From positions 4,218,501 to 4,282,500 of the forward strand of contig NZ_JAPEVI010000003.1 in assembly GCF_026240905.1 (NCBI RefSeq): a stretch of 64,000 nucleotides of DNA. The letters are read 5' to 3'. The position numbers and the translations under genes are program-made. This DNA is from Roseibium salinum (GTDB lineage: Bacteria; Pseudomonadota; Alphaproteobacteria; Rhizobiales; Stappiaceae). Within the stretch, counting starts at the first letter, position 1. The number at the start of each line of letters is the position of its first letter. The notes beneath the pieces were generated by a model. It was given only the letters and a program-made list of their open reading frames with translations. It did not search any database and was not told the origin of the DNA. Below, one piece after another: positions 18,818 through 28,123 of this stretch.

Positions 18818-18824
18818 CTGAATG

Positions 18825-18858
18825 AAAGGCTCTTGCCTACAGCGAGAGCCTTTTTAAT
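18825..18858 (+). terminator. rho-independent terminator of glpDK
   Basis: AAAGGCTCT (18825-18833), an 11-base loop and AGAGCCTTT (18845-18853) are followed by TT and AATT. It begins 8 bases after the glpK stop. Confidence 0.88.
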
Positions 18859-18910
18859 TCAAAGGCTTAGATGTATTGCGGATTCGTGGTCCTGACGGTA
18901 TGTGTTTCTA

Positions 18911-18937
18911 TTTTTTGGTCCTATGAAGACCAAAAAA
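18911..18937. repeat. perfect 10-bp inverted repeat upstream of dppA
   Basis: TTTTTTGGTC (18911-18920), a 7-base spacer and GACCAAAAAA (18928-18937) form a perfect inverted repeat about 180 bases before dppA. It could be a bidirectional terminator with A/T flanks or an operator for the transporter genes. The sequence alone does not decide. Confidence 0.5.
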
Positions 18938-19115
18938 TTACGGCAGCAAGGCTTACCTAGCAAAAATATTTCAAAACCGGCGTAAAATTAGAAATATGTC
19001 GGCAGTTGATTTTCCTGCGAAAAACCGCCTTAGTTTGCGCTGGCTCGGGCTTTAACTTTTTGCGCGCTCTCAACGACGCATGGCCCTTGCTCTTCATCAA
19101 GGGGAGAACAGTTTG

Positions 19116-20720
19116 ATGAATTTCCGAAAAACCTTGAAGGCATCCCTTCTTGGCGTCAGCCTTGCCGTGATCGCGGCAACAGGCGCTTCCGCAAAAAACC
19201 TGGTTTATTGCTCCGAAGGGTCTCCTGAGGGCTTCGATGCCGCGCTTTACACCGCGGGAACCACGTTCGACGCATCTTCCAAACCCGTCTACAACCGGCT
19301 GGTCGAGTTCAAGCGCGGCACGACCGAAGTGATCCCGGGCCTCGCCGAAAGCTGGGAAGTTTCCGAAGACGGTCTGGAGTACACCTTCAACCTGCGCCAG
19401 GGTGTCAAGTTCCACACCACCAGCTTCTTCACACCGACTCGCGACTTCAATGCCGAGGACGTGGTTTTTTCTTTCGAGCGCCAGCTGAAGAACGACCATC
19501 CGTGGCACCAGTATACCGCCGGCGCGGCCTGGGAGTATTTCAACGGCATGTCCATGCCGGACCTCATCAAGGAAATCGTCAAGGTTGACGACTACACGGT
19601 GAAGTTCGTCCTGAACCGTCCGGAAGCTCCGATGGTCGCCAACATGGCGATGGATTTCGCGTCCATCCTGTCGGCTGAATATGCCGCCCAGCTCGAAGAG
19701 GCCGGCACGAAGGAACAGCTGAACCAGCAGCCGGTCGGTACCGGTCCGTTCTCCTTCGTCGGCTACCAGAAAGACGCCGTGATCCGCTATGAGGCTCACG
19801 CCGATTACTGGAACGGCAAGCAGCCGGTCGACAACCTGATCTTCGCGATCACGCCGGACGCCGCCGTGCGCCTGCAGAAGCTGAAGGCCGGCGAATGTCA
19901 CGTCATGCCGTATCCGGCACCGGCCGACATTGCCGACATCAGGGAAGACGAAAACCTGACCCTGATGGAACAGCAGGGCCTCAACGTCGGCTACCTGGCC
20001 TACAACACCAAGCAGGCTCCGTTCGACAAGACGGAAGTCCGCAAGGCGCTGAACCACGCGATCAACAAGCAGGCGATCCTCGACGCGGTCTTCCAGGGTT
20101 CCGGACAGGCTGCGAAGAACCCGATCCCGCCGACGATGTGGTCCTATAACGACGCGGTCAAGGACGACGAGTACGATCCGGAACTGGCGAAGAAGATGCT
20201 GGAAGAAGCCGGTGTCACAGATCTTTCCATGAAGGTCTGGGCAATGCCGGTTCAGCGTCCGTACAACCCGAATGCCCGCCGTATGGCTGAAGTCATTCAG
20301 GCTGACTTCGCGAAGGTTGGCGTGGACGTCGAAATCGTTTCCTACGAATGGGGCGAATATCTCTCCCGTTCCAAGGACGTCGACCGTGACGGTGCCGTGC
20401 TGCTCGGCTGGACCGGCGACAATGGCGACCCGGACAACTTCCTGGCCGTTCTGCTCGGCTGTGACGCTGTCGGCGGTGCCAACCGCGCCCAGTGGTGCAA
20501 CGACGACTTTGAAGCCCTCATCCAGAAGGCCAAGACCGTGACCGACAAGGCAGAGCGCACCAAGCTCTACGAAGAGGCACAGGTCGTCTTCAAGGAACAG
20601 GCTCCGTGGGCGACCATTGCCCATTCCGTCGTCTTCATGCCGATGTCCTCCAAGGTCAGCGGGTATGTGATGGACCCGCTCGGCGGCCACTGGTTCGACG
20701 GCGTGGACATTGCGGAATAA
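19116..20720 (+). CDS. dppA: dipeptide-type ABC transporter substrate-binding protein
   Basis: A 534-residue family 5 solute-binding protein. The signal peptide spans about residues 1-26 (cleavage after ATGASA). The mature protein starts KNLVYCSEGSPEGFDAALYT, like DppA, with FNLRQGVKFHTT, RDFNAEDVVFSF and GTGPFSFVGYQKD family motifs. It captures peptides, or possibly other family 5 ligands such as haem or 5-aminolevulinate, in the periplasm. The ATG at 19116 with AGGGGAG upstream is preferred over an in-frame codon 36 bases earlier. It is first of a five-gene set, dppABCDF. Confidence 0.9.
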   Translation: MNFRKTLKASLLGVSLAVIAATGASAKNLVYCSEGSPEGFDAALYTAGTTFDASSKPVYNRLVEFKRGTTEVIPGLAESWEVSEDGLEYTFNLRQGVKFHTTSFFTPTRDFNAEDVVFSFERQLKNDHPWHQYTAGAAWEYFNGMSMPDLIKEIVKVDDYTVKFVLNRPEAPMVANMAMDFASILSAEYAAQLEEAGTKEQLNQQPVGTGPFSFVGYQKDAVIRYEAHADYWNGKQPVDNLIFAITPDAAVRLQKLKAGECHVMPYPAPADIADIREDENLTLMEQQGLNVGYLAYNTKQAPFDKTEVRKALNHAINKQAILDAVFQGSGQAAKNPIPPTMWSYNDAVKDDEYDPELAKKMLEEAGVTDLSMKVWAMPVQRPYNPNARRMAEVIQADFAKVGVDVEIVSYEWGEYLSRSKDVDRDGAVLLGWTGDNGDPDNFLAVLLGCDAVGGANRAQWCNDDFEALIQKAKTVTDKAERTKLYEEAQVVFKEQAPWATIAHSVVFMPMSSKVSGYVMDPLGGHWFDGVDIAE

Positions 20721-20838
20721 GTCCGTGTGAATTGAGGGAGGCGCTGGCAGAAATGCCGGCGCCTTCAAACATTATGGCCGGCGGATGCTCTCATGAATCG
20801 TGACGGTTTCCGCTGGTTCTTCATATCTGGAACCTGAC

Positions 20839-21846
20839 ATGCTTCGTTTTCTTCTGGGCCGGCTCGGCCTGTTGATACCGACATTCTTCGGCGTCACCCT
20901 TGTCGCCTTCTCCTTCATCCGTCTCTTGCCCGGCGATCCCATGGATCTTCTGGCCGGCGAGCGCGGCATAAGTCCCGAGCGCAAGGCTGAGCTCATGGCC
21001 CAGATGGGCTTCGACAAGCCGTTGTGGCAGCAATATATCGAATATGTCATGGGCATTTTCCAAGGCGATCTCGGCACGTCGTTCGCCTCGAAGAAACCCG
21101 TGCTCGTGGAATTCATGACGCTGTTCCCGGCAACCGCCGAACTGTCGCTGTGCGCCATCATTCTCGCGGTCAGTCTCGGCATTCCCGCCGGCATCTTTGC
21201 CGCCGTCAAACGCGGTTCGATCGCCGACCAGGCGGTCATGGGAACCGCCCTTGTCGGCTATTCCATGCCGATCTTCTGGTGGGGCCTGCTCCTGATCATC
21301 CTGTTTTCCGGCATCCTGCAGTGGACGCCGGTGTCGGGGCGGATATCCCTGATGTATTTCTTCCCGCAGGTGACCGGCTTCATGCTGATCGACAGTCTGC
21401 TTTCGGGCGAAAAGGGCGCTTTCCTGTCCGCGGTCCGGCATCTCATCCTGCCGACGATCGTGCTGGCGACCATTCCCCTGGCGGTGATCGCCCGCCAGAC
21501 GCGGTCGGCCATGCTCGAGGTTCTGGGGGAAGACTATGTGCGCACCGCCCGGGCAAAGGGCCTGCCGCCGCGCTCCGTGATCGGCCTGCATGCGCTGCGC
21601 AACGCACTCATCCCGGTGGTCACCACGATCGGCCTCCAGGTCGGCGTGCTGCTGGCCGGCGCGATCCTGACGGAAACGATATTCTCCTGGCCGGGCATCG
21701 GCAAGTGGCTGGTCGACAGCATATCCCGCCGCGACTACTTCGTCGTCCAGGGCGGCCTGTTGCTGATCGCCGGGATCATCATGTTCGTCAATCTGGTCGT
21801 GGACGTCCTTTACGGCATGATCAATCCGCGTATCCGCTACAACTGA
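20839..21846 (+). CDS. dppB: dipeptide-type ABC transporter permease DppB
   Basis: A 335-residue inner-membrane permease with about six helices. N-terminal MLRFLLGRLGLLIPTFFGVTL and LLPGDPMDLLAGE are typical of DppB/OppB. The EAA loop is in EDYVRTARAKGLPPRSVIGLHALRNALIPV. The ATG at 20839 is preferred because an upstream in-frame start adds 13 residues before the conserved N-terminus. It pairs with the product of the next gene to form the channel. Confidence 0.92.
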   Translation: MLRFLLGRLGLLIPTFFGVTLVAFSFIRLLPGDPMDLLAGERGISPERKAELMAQMGFDKPLWQQYIEYVMGIFQGDLGTSFASKKPVLVEFMTLFPATAELSLCAIILAVSLGIPAGIFAAVKRGSIADQAVMGTALVGYSMPIFWWGLLLIILFSGILQWTPVSGRISLMYFFPQVTGFMLIDSLLSGEKGAFLSAVRHLILPTIVLATIPLAVIARQTRSAMLEVLGEDYVRTARAKGLPPRSVIGLHALRNALIPVVTTIGLQVGVLLAGAILTETIFSWPGIGKWLVDSISRRDYFVVQGGLLLIAGIIMFVNLVVDVLYGMINPRIRYN

Positions 21847-21861
21847 GCCGAGGGTCAAATA

Positions 21862-22791
21862 ATGGATAATACCTCCCCGGCCACGAAGGCCGATACAGCG
21901 AAATTGGAAGCGGAAAGCCGCAATGCCACCAGGGCGCAGCTTGTCGAGTTCTGGTACTACTTTTCGAAGAACAAGGGGGCCGTCATCGGTCTCGTCGTCT
22001 TCGTTCTGCTGGTTCTGGCGGCGGTGTTCGCACCGTTCATCGCCCCGCACGATCCGGACATCCAGTATCGCGACAGCTTCCTTGTGCCACCGGTCTGGCA
22101 GGAAGGCGGCAAGGTGGCATTTCTCCTGGGCACGGATGCCGTCGGCCGCGATATCCTGTCCCGGCTGATCTTCGGGGCGCGGTTCTCGCTGTTCATCGGC
22201 GTGGTCGTCGTCACCATCGCTCTCAGCGGCGGCATTTTTCTCGGCGTCATTGCGGGTTATCTGCGCGGTGCGGTCGATACGTTCATCATGCGCGTCATGG
22301 ATATCATCCTGGCGTTTCCGTCCCTGCTGCTCGCGCTGGTGCTGGTCGCCATTCTGGGGCCGGGGCTGGTCAATGCCATGATCGCCATCGCGCTGGTGCT
22401 GCAGCCGCATTTCGTCCGCCTGACCCGCGCCGCCGTTCTGGCGGAGCGCGGGCGCGATTACGTGGTCGCAGCCAGGGTCGCCGGGGCCGGGCACCTGCGC
22501 CTGATGTTCAAGACCATCCTGCCGAACTGCCTGGCGCCACTGATCGTTCAGGCAACGCTTTCCTTTTCCAACGCGATTCTGGATGCCGCCGCGCTCGGCT
22601 TTCTCGGCATGGGCGCTCAGCCGCCCACACCGGAGTGGGGCACCATGCTTGCCGAGGCGCGTGAATTCATCCTGCGCGCCTGGTGGGTCGTGACCTTCCC
22701 CGGCCTTGCGATCCTGATCACCGTTCTTGCCATCAACCTGGTCGGCGACGGCCTGCGCGATGCGCTCGACCCGAAACTGAAGAGGAGCTGA
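21862..22791 (+). CDS. dppC: dipeptide-type ABC transporter permease DppC
   Basis: A 309-residue permease with a cytoplasmic N-terminus and about six helices. FWYYFSKNKGAVIGLVVFVLLVL, FLLGTDAVGRDILSRLIFGARFSLFIG and GFLGMGAQPPTPEWGTMLAEAREF are DppC/OppC signatures. The coupling EAA segment is in GRDYVVAARVAGAGHLRLMFKTILPN. It lies 15 bases after dppB and 5 bases before dppD. Confidence 0.93.
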   Translation: MDNTSPATKADTAKLEAESRNATRAQLVEFWYYFSKNKGAVIGLVVFVLLVLAAVFAPFIAPHDPDIQYRDSFLVPPVWQEGGKVAFLLGTDAVGRDILSRLIFGARFSLFIGVVVVTIALSGGIFLGVIAGYLRGAVDTFIMRVMDIILAFPSLLLALVLVAILGPGLVNAMIAIALVLQPHFVRLTRAAVLAERGRDYVVAARVAGAGHLRLMFKTILPNCLAPLIVQATLSFSNAILDAAALGFLGMGAQPPTPEWGTMLAEAREFILRAWWVVTFPGLAILITVLAINLVGDGLRDALDPKLKRS

Positions 22792-22796
22792 GTGTC

Positions 22797-23633
22797 ATGT
22801 CTCTTCTTGAAATCAGAAACCTGAAGGTCGAGTTCGATACCGCCAGGGGGCCGTTCAAGGCGCTGGACGGCGTCGACTATACGGTCGATGCCGGCGAAGT
22901 TCTCGCCATCGTCGGCGAGTCCGGCTCGGGCAAATCGGTTGCCATGCTGGCGGCCATGGGGCTCCTGCCGAACACGGCGACCATCACCGCCGACAAGATG
23001 GAGTTCGAAGGGCTGGACCTTCGAACCCTGTCCGCGCAGGCCCGGCGCAAGGTGATCGGCAAGGATATCTCGATGATCTTCCAGGAGCCGGTCGCCAGCC
23101 TCAACCCGTGTTTCACGGTGGGCTTCCAATTGGCCGAGACCCTGAAGACGCACACGGATCTTTCGGGCAGGCAGATCAAGGACCGGGTGATCGAAATTCT
23201 CACCTCCGTCGGCATTCCCGACCCTGCGGGCCGGTTGCGTGCCTTTCCGCACCAGATGTCCGGCGGCCAGTGCCAGCGGGTGATGATCGCCATGGCGATT
23301 GCCTGCGCGCCGAAGCTTCTGATCGCGGACGAGCCGACGACGGCGCTGGACGTGACCATTCAAAAGCAGATCCTGGATCTCCTGGTAAAGCTTCAGCAGG
23401 ACAGCGGCATGGGACTGATCATGATTACCCACGACATGGGCGTCGTGGCGGAGACCGCGGACCGTGTCATCGTTCAATACCAGGGGCGGAAGATGGAAGA
23501 GGCCGACGTGCTGACCCTTTTCGAGAATCCGAAGAGCCCCTACACCAAGGCTCTCCTGTCGGCGCTGCCGGAAAACGCCACCGGCGACCGGTTGCCTACC
23601 GTGAGCGACTATGCCGAAGCGGGAGGTTTCTAA
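22797..23633 (+). CDS. dppD: dipeptide-type ABC transporter ATPase DppD
   Basis: A 278-residue ATPase: Walker A GESGSGKS, Q-loop in MIFQEPVASLNP, signature MSGGQCQRV, Walker B LLIADEPTTALDVT and H-loop MITHDMG. The second residue after SGGQ is Cys-Gln-Arg, as in many DppD proteins. The C-terminal oligopeptide-type extension is short and ends about residue 278. The ATG at 22797 gives the normal MSLLEIRNLKVEF start, downstream of an AGGAG site in the end of dppC. Confidence 0.93.
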   Translation: MSLLEIRNLKVEFDTARGPFKALDGVDYTVDAGEVLAIVGESGSGKSVAMLAAMGLLPNTATITADKMEFEGLDLRTLSAQARRKVIGKDISMIFQEPVASLNPCFTVGFQLAETLKTHTDLSGRQIKDRVIEILTSVGIPDPAGRLRAFPHQMSGGQCQRVMIAMAIACAPKLLIADEPTTALDVTIQKQILDLLVKLQQDSGMGLIMITHDMGVVAETADRVIVQYQGRKMEEADVLTLFENPKSPYTKALLSALPENATGDRLPTVSDYAEAGGF

Positions 23634-23634
23634 G

Positions 23635-24462
23635 ATGTCGGACGCTATCCTCAAGGTTCGCGACCTTTATCGCACCTACGACATCAGTGGCGGCCTGTTC
23701 AGGAAGGCCTCGCAGCTGACGGCGGTCAAGGGCGTAAGCTTCGACGTCGAACGCGGCTCGACGCTCGCCGTCGTCGGCGAGAGCGGCTGCGGAAAGTCGA
23801 CGCTGGCGCGCATGCTGACCATGATCGACGCCCAGACCTCCGGGTCCATCGAGATCGACGGCCTGTCCATGGACATTTCCAGGACGGGCATCTCGAAAGA
23901 GATGCGCCAGAAGGTGCAGATCGTGTTCCAGAACCCTTACGGCTCGCTCAATCCGCGCCAGAAGATCGGACATGTGCTGGAGGAGCCGCTGCTGCTGAAC
24001 ACGGACATGCCCTCAGCCGAACGCCGCGACCTGGCCCTGCAGATGCTGGAAAAGGTCGGCCTGCAACCGGAACATTACGGCCGCTATCCGCACATGTTCT
24101 CCGGTGGGCAGCGCCAGCGCATCGCGATTGCCCGCGCCATCATGCTGAAGCCGGCGTTGCTGGTGCTGGATGAACCGGTCTCCGCGCTTGACCTGTCCGT
24201 GCAGGCGCAGATCCTCAACCTGCTTGCCGATCTCCAGGACGAGATGGGCCTGACCTATGTCTTCATCTCCCACGACCTCTCGGTGGTGCGCTACATCGCG
24301 GACAAGGTGATGGTGATGTATTTCGGCGAGGTGGTGGAATACGGGACGCGCGAGGACGTCTTCGAGAACCCGCAGCACGATTACACCAAGACCCTGTTTG
24401 CGGCGACGCCGCGGGCCGATCCGGAGAGCATCCGCAAGCGGCTGGCGGCCAAGGCGGCTTAG
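23635..24462 (+). CDS. dppF: dipeptide-type ABC transporter ATPase DppF
   Basis: A 275-residue ATPase partner of DppD: Walker [30 protein letters not shown], signature FSGGQRQRIAIARAIM, Walker B LLVLDEPVSALDLSVQ and FISHDLSVVRYI. The YGSLNPR sequence is characteristic of the DppF/OppF branch. Its ATG begins 1 base after the dppD stop codon, with ribosome site GGGAGG inside dppD. It is the last gene of the transporter operon. Confidence 0.93.
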   Translation: MSDAILKVRDLYRTYDISGGLFRKASQLTAVKGVSFDVERGSTLAVVGESGCGKSTLARMLTMIDAQTSGSIEIDGLSMDISRTGISKEMRQKVQIVFQNPYGSLNPRQKIGHVLEEPLLLNTDMPSAERRDLALQMLEKVGLQPEHYGRYPHMFSGGQRQRIAIARAIMLKPALLVLDEPVSALDLSVQAQILNLLADLQDEMGLTYVFISHDLSVVRYIADKVMVMYFGEVVEYGTREDVFENPQHDYTKTLFAATPRADPESIRKRLAAKAA

Positions 24463-24658
24463 TGGATGGCGGGAGCAGTTCCGCCATTCCGGAAGTTCCC
24501 CGGCAAAGCGCCTGCGCCAGGCAGGGGCCTGCCCGCTGTTTCTTCAGACCCGGTTCACTCAAGCCAAATTGGTGTCAGCTCCGCTCCGTTCGGGTCCTGC
24601 GCACAAATCCATGTCTGCCTGTGCCAAGGCTCATTGAAGCGGTTGCATTCTTCGATGT

Positions 24659-24674
24659 TTCGAGTATTCTCGAA
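24659..24674 (+). promoter_or_regulatory. ArsR-type operator palindrome
   Basis: TTCGAG (24659-24664), TATT and CTCGAA (24669-24674) form a perfect 6-4-6 inverted repeat ending two bases before the arsR ATG at 24677. Bound ArsR here would cover the translation start region. No Shine-Dalgarno sequence fits between palindrome and ATG. Confidence 0.6.
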
Positions 24675-24676
24675 TT

Positions 24677-25030
24677 ATGGAAAAAGAAACCGCATTGAGC
24701 ACGCTGGCGGCCCTGGGGCAGGAAACGCGCCTTGATGTCTTCCGTCTTCTGGTGAAGGCGGGGAAGGAAGGGTTGTCGGCCGGTGCCATCGCCGATGCGC
24801 TGGACGTGCGTCCCAACACCTTGTCGACCCATCTGGGCGGCTTGTCTCGCTCCGGCCTCGTGCGCGCGGAACGGGACGGGCGCTCCATCCATTACCGCGC
24901 CGACCTCGGCACCATGCAGTCCCTGGTGACCTATCTCCTGCAGGACTGCTGCGGCGGCAATCCCGAACTGTGCGCGCCGATCGCCGAACTGGTGGGGTCC
25001 GGCGGGCGGTCGAAAACAGGGGCGTGCTGA
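24677..25030 (+). CDS. arsR: ArsR-family metalloregulator of the arsenic operon
   Basis: A 117-residue winged-helix repressor: TLAALGQETRLDVFRLLV, recognition helix in GAIADALDVRPNTLSTHLGGLSRSGLV and wing RAERDGRSIHYRA. A C-terminal Cys cluster, DCCGGNPELC (about residues 93-102), is the probable arsenite site, the position used by several alphaproteobacterial ArsR proteins rather than the classical CVC in the DNA-binding helix. It should repress its own operon until As(III) binds. No ribosome site is visible, so a leaderless transcript is possible. arsC and acr3 follow. Confidence 0.9.
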   Translation: MEKETALSTLAALGQETRLDVFRLLVKAGKEGLSAGAIADALDVRPNTLSTHLGGLSRSGLVRAERDGRSIHYRADLGTMQSLVTYLLQDCCGGNPELCAPIAELVGSGGRSKTGAC

Positions 25031-25067
25031 CAGTCCAGTTTCAGCCACATTCACTGGGGTAATAAGA

Positions 25068-25556
25068 ATGCGGAATGTCTTATTCGTCTGCACGGCGAAC
25101 TCCGCCCGGTCCATTCTGGGCGAAGCGCTTCTCCGGAATATGGGAGAAGGCAGGTTTCAGACCTTTTCAGCCGGGTCGACGCCGCGGGGGACGGTCAATC
25201 CCGACGCTCTGGCCTGCCTGAAGCGCCTCGGCCTGCCCGCGGACGGTTTCCGCTCAAAGAGTTGGGAAGAGTTCGCCGGACCGGGTGCGCCCGGGATGAA
25301 TCTCATTGTCACCGTCTGCGACAGCGCGGCCGGCGAAGCCTGTCCGGTCTGGCCCGGCCATCCGCTGGTCGTTCACTGGGGAATTCCGGATCCGGCGGCC
25401 GTCGAAGGGGACGACCATCAGCGGGCCGAGGCCTTCGACCTTGCATTTGAGCGCATGAAACGGCGCATCGAGGCGCTCGTGGCACTCGGCGACGGGGTGT
25501 TCGAGGCGAGCGACGCAAGGGCCCGGCTGGCGGATATTGGAACAATTTTTGACTGA
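25068..25556 (+). CDS. arsC: arsenate reductase ArsC, low-molecular-weight phosphatase type
   Basis: A 162-residue protein with P-loop VCTANSARS (nucleophile Cys8, Arg14) and two further cysteines in VTVCDSAAGEACPVWPG, fitting the Cys10/Cys82/Cys89 relay of thioredoxin-coupled ArsC. The catalytic acid region is in HWGIPDPA. It reduces arsenate to arsenite, which the next gene product exports. It lies 37 bases after arsR. Confidence 0.9.
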   Translation: MRNVLFVCTANSARSILGEALLRNMGEGRFQTFSAGSTPRGTVNPDALACLKRLGLPADGFRSKSWEEFAGPGAPGMNLIVTVCDSAAGEACPVWPGHPLVVHWGIPDPAAVEGDDHQRAEAFDLAFERMKRRIEALVALGDGVFEASDARARLADIGTIFD

Positions 25557-25620
25557 TTGCCGGCGTTGGGCGCAGGCAGCCTCCTGGCGGAGGCGAACCG
25601 GAATTCTGGAGACTTGAGAC

Positions 25621-26661
25621 ATGCCATCTGTTGATCAATCGCCGCTTGGCGCGTTCGAGCGTTATCTGTCCCTGTGGGTCGCCTTGTGCATTGGCGCGGG
25701 GGTCACGCTCGGATTGGTCGTTCCCGGACTTTTCTCGGGAATTGCAGACCTTGAATATGCCAGCGTCAACCTTGTGGTCGCGGTTTTCATCTGGGTGATG
25801 ATCTATCCGATGATGGTCAATGTCGACTTTGCCTCGCTGAAGGATGTCGGCAGGAAGCCGAAGGGCCTGTGCATCACGCTGGTGGTCAACTGGCTGATCA
25901 AGCCCTTCACGATGGCCGCGCTCGGCATCCTGTTCTTCGAATACATCTTTGCCGGCATCGTCGATCCGGCGGACGCCAAGGAATATATCGCCGGCATGAT
26001 CCTGCTGGGTGTTGCGCCGTGCACGGCAATGGTCTTCGTCTGGAGCCAGCTGGTCAGGGGAGACGCGAACTACACCCTGGTGCAGGTTTCCATCAACGAC
26101 ATCGTCATGGTGTTCGCCTTTGCACCCATTGCGGCGCTGCTGCTGGGGGTGACCGACATCATCGTGCCCTGGGAAACCCTCCTGCTGTCGGTCATCCTTT
26201 ATGTGGTCATTCCCCTGGCGGCGGGATATCTGACGCGGCGGCTTCTGGACAAGTCGGGAAACCACGAGCGCATCAACGAGTTCACGGCACGCGTGAAGCC
26301 GTTTTCGGTCATGGGACTGCTGGCGACCGTTGTGCTGCTGTTCGGGTTTCAGGCGCAGACTATCGTCGACAAGCCGCTCGTCATTGCCCTGATTGCGATA
26401 CCGCTTCTCGTTCAGGGTTACGGCATCTTCGCGGTGGCCTATGGCTGGGGCTATCTGTGGCGTGTCCCGTTTTCCACCGCCGCCCCGGCCGCCCTCATCG
26501 GAACGTCCAATTTCTTCGAGCTGGCGGTTGCCGTTGCCATCAGCCTGTTCGGCCTGAATTCAGGGGCGGCGCTGGCAACGGTGGTCGGTGTCCTGGTCGA
26601 AGTGCCGGTGATGCTGTCGCTGGTCGCATTCGCAAACCGGACGAGAAGCCGCTTCGCTTGA
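25621..26661 (+). CDS. acr3: arsenite efflux transporter Acr3
   Basis: A 346-residue carrier with about ten helices, starting with [23 protein letters not shown]. The essential Cys (Cys134) lies in [21 protein letters not shown], and the second conserved segment reads [34 protein letters not shown]. This is the Acr3/BASS-like type, not the ArsB type. It exports As(III) across the inner membrane using the proton gradient. It is the third gene of arsR-arsC-acr3. No arsA, arsD or arsH is adjacent. Confidence 0.93.
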   Translation: MPSVDQSPLGAFERYLSLWVALCIGAGVTLGLVVPGLFSGIADLEYASVNLVVAVFIWVMIYPMMVNVDFASLKDVGRKPKGLCITLVVNWLIKPFTMAALGILFFEYIFAGIVDPADAKEYIAGMILLGVAPCTAMVFVWSQLVRGDANYTLVQVSINDIVMVFAFAPIAALLLGVTDIIVPWETLLLSVILYVVIPLAAGYLTRRLLDKSGNHERINEFTARVKPFSVMGLLATVVLLFGFQAQTIVDKPLVIALIAIPLLVQGYGIFAVAYGWGYLWRVPFSTAAPAALIGTSNFFELAVAVAISLFGLNSGAALATVVGVLVEVPVMLSLVAFANRTRSRFA

Positions 26662-26850
26662 AGATCTGCCGTTCGCGCAGGCAACGGCCGGCGCGCACGG
26701 CATCGGCCGCCCGGGCGGATTGCCTGCGGCACGCGATTCCCGGTTTGTGTCTGATCTCCTGTTGAATTATCAGGTGTTGATCGTTGGAAAGACGGCGAGT
26801 CGCCCGGCTGCGCCGGCGCTTCCGTCTGATTGATTGAACGGGGGCGCCGG

Positions 26851-28104
26851 GTGAACCAGGATTTGACAAAGGGACGTGTCCATATTGCCGGGGCGGGCAT
26901 CGTCGGCATCGCGATTGCCGCCAATCTGGTACAGCGCGGCTACCAGGTGACGGTCGTGGACCGGGAAGGCCCGGCGGCGGGGGCGAGCCAGGGGAACGCG
27001 GCCGCGATCGCCTGGACCGATGTCGCGCCGCTGGCCTCTCCGGATCTCTGGAAGCAGGCGATCAAGTGGCTGATCGATCCGCTGGGACCCCTGACCGTCC
27101 GCCCGGCTTACGCCCTCAAGATCCTGCCCTGGATGCTGCGCTTTCTGGCAGCATCCAATCCGCGCAAGGTGGCGTCCAGCACCAGGGCACTCGTTGACCT
27201 GAACGGCACGGCGCTGCCTGCCTGGGAGCGTCTGTGGCGCGTCTCGGGGACTCATAACCAGGTTCGCCGGGACGGATGCCTGGAACTGTTCGACACGGCA
27301 GCCTCGCTTGCAGAGGCCCGCGCGGCCTGGGCCGAACAGCGCGACTACGGCATCAAGGTGGAGGAACTCGGCGCGGCTGCCATCCGCGATCTGGAACCGG
27401 ATCTGTCGGATCGTGTGGTGGGCGGTGCCCTGATACCGGACTGGGCGCAGGTCGACGATCCGAAGAACCTGTGCCTCAGCCTGGCCGACTGGCTCAAGGG
27501 ACAGGGCGTGGACTTCATGGTCGGCGAGATAGCCCGTCTCGTTCCGCAGGATACCGGGTGCCAGCTCGTCCTCAAGGACGGACGGCGGATAACGGCCGAG
27601 CGCTTCGTCATCGCCTGCGGCGCCTGGTCGAAACAGCTTGCCGGTGAGCTCGGCGACCGGATCCCGCTGGACACGGAGCGCGGCTACAACATCACGGTTC
27701 CCGAGCCCGGCGTGACCGTGAAACGGTTCATCATGCTGCCGGGCCACGGCTTCGTCATGTCGCCCCTCTCCACGGGCCTGCGCGTCGGCGGGGCGGTGGA
27801 ATTCGGCGGGCTTCACCTGCCGGCGAACTGGAAGCGCGTCGATGCAATGGTGGCAAAGGCGAAGCTGTTTTATCCGGACCTCAAGACCGAAGGCGGCAGC
27901 CGCTGGATGGGCTACCGGCCGTCCATTCCCGACAGCCTGCCGGTCATCTCGCCGGCGACCCGTCACGGCGGCATTTTCTACGCCTTCGGCCACGCCCATC
28001 ACGGCCTGACCCAGGCGGCCGCGACCGGCGAACTGATTGGCGACATGATCGAAAACAAACCGCCGGCGATCGATCCCGCCCCCTTTGCAGCCGACCGGTT
28101 CTAA
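26851..28104 (+). CDS. DadA-like FAD-dependent amino acid dehydrogenase
   Basis: A 417-residue DAO-fold flavoprotein. The FAD site is VHIAGAGIVGIAIAANLVQRGYQVTVVDRE followed by GASQGNAAAI, resembling D-amino acid dehydrogenase DadA and hydroxyproline-type dehydrogenases. The C-terminal FAD/substrate part reads WMGYRPSIPDSLPVISPATRHGGIFYAFGHAHHGLTQ. It probably oxidises a D-amino or cyclic amino acid and feeds the respiratory chain; the substrate is unknown. GTG at 26851 follows a GGGGG-rich ribosome site. An in-frame TTG at 26830 is the alternative. It is convergent with the DUF2270 gene, 19 bases away. Confidence 0.8.
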   Translation: MNQDLTKGRVHIAGAGIVGIAIAANLVQRGYQVTVVDREGPAAGASQGNAAAIAWTDVAPLASPDLWKQAIKWLIDPLGPLTVRPAYALKILPWMLRFLAASNPRKVASSTRALVDLNGTALPAWERLWRVSGTHNQVRRDGCLELFDTAASLAEARAAWAEQRDYGIKVEELGAAAIRDLEPDLSDRVVGGALIPDWAQVDDPKNLCLSLADWLKGQGVDFMVGEIARLVPQDTGCQLVLKDGRRITAERFVIACGAWSKQLAGELGDRIPLDTERGYNITVPEPGVTVKRFIMLPGHGFVMSPLSTGLRVGGAVEFGGLHLPANWKRVDAMVAKAKLFYPDLKTEGGSRWMGYRPSIPDSLPVISPATRHGGIFYAFGHAHHGLTQAAATGELIGDMIENKPPAIDPAPFAADRF

Positions 28105-28123
28105 TCTCGCCACCAAGGGCGGA

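Noticed and set aside
24462..24735. Short overlapping plus-strand frames between dppF and arsR
   Set aside because: Three different frames are open at once, none with a ribosome site or conserved sequence; the interval holds the arsR promoter and operator.
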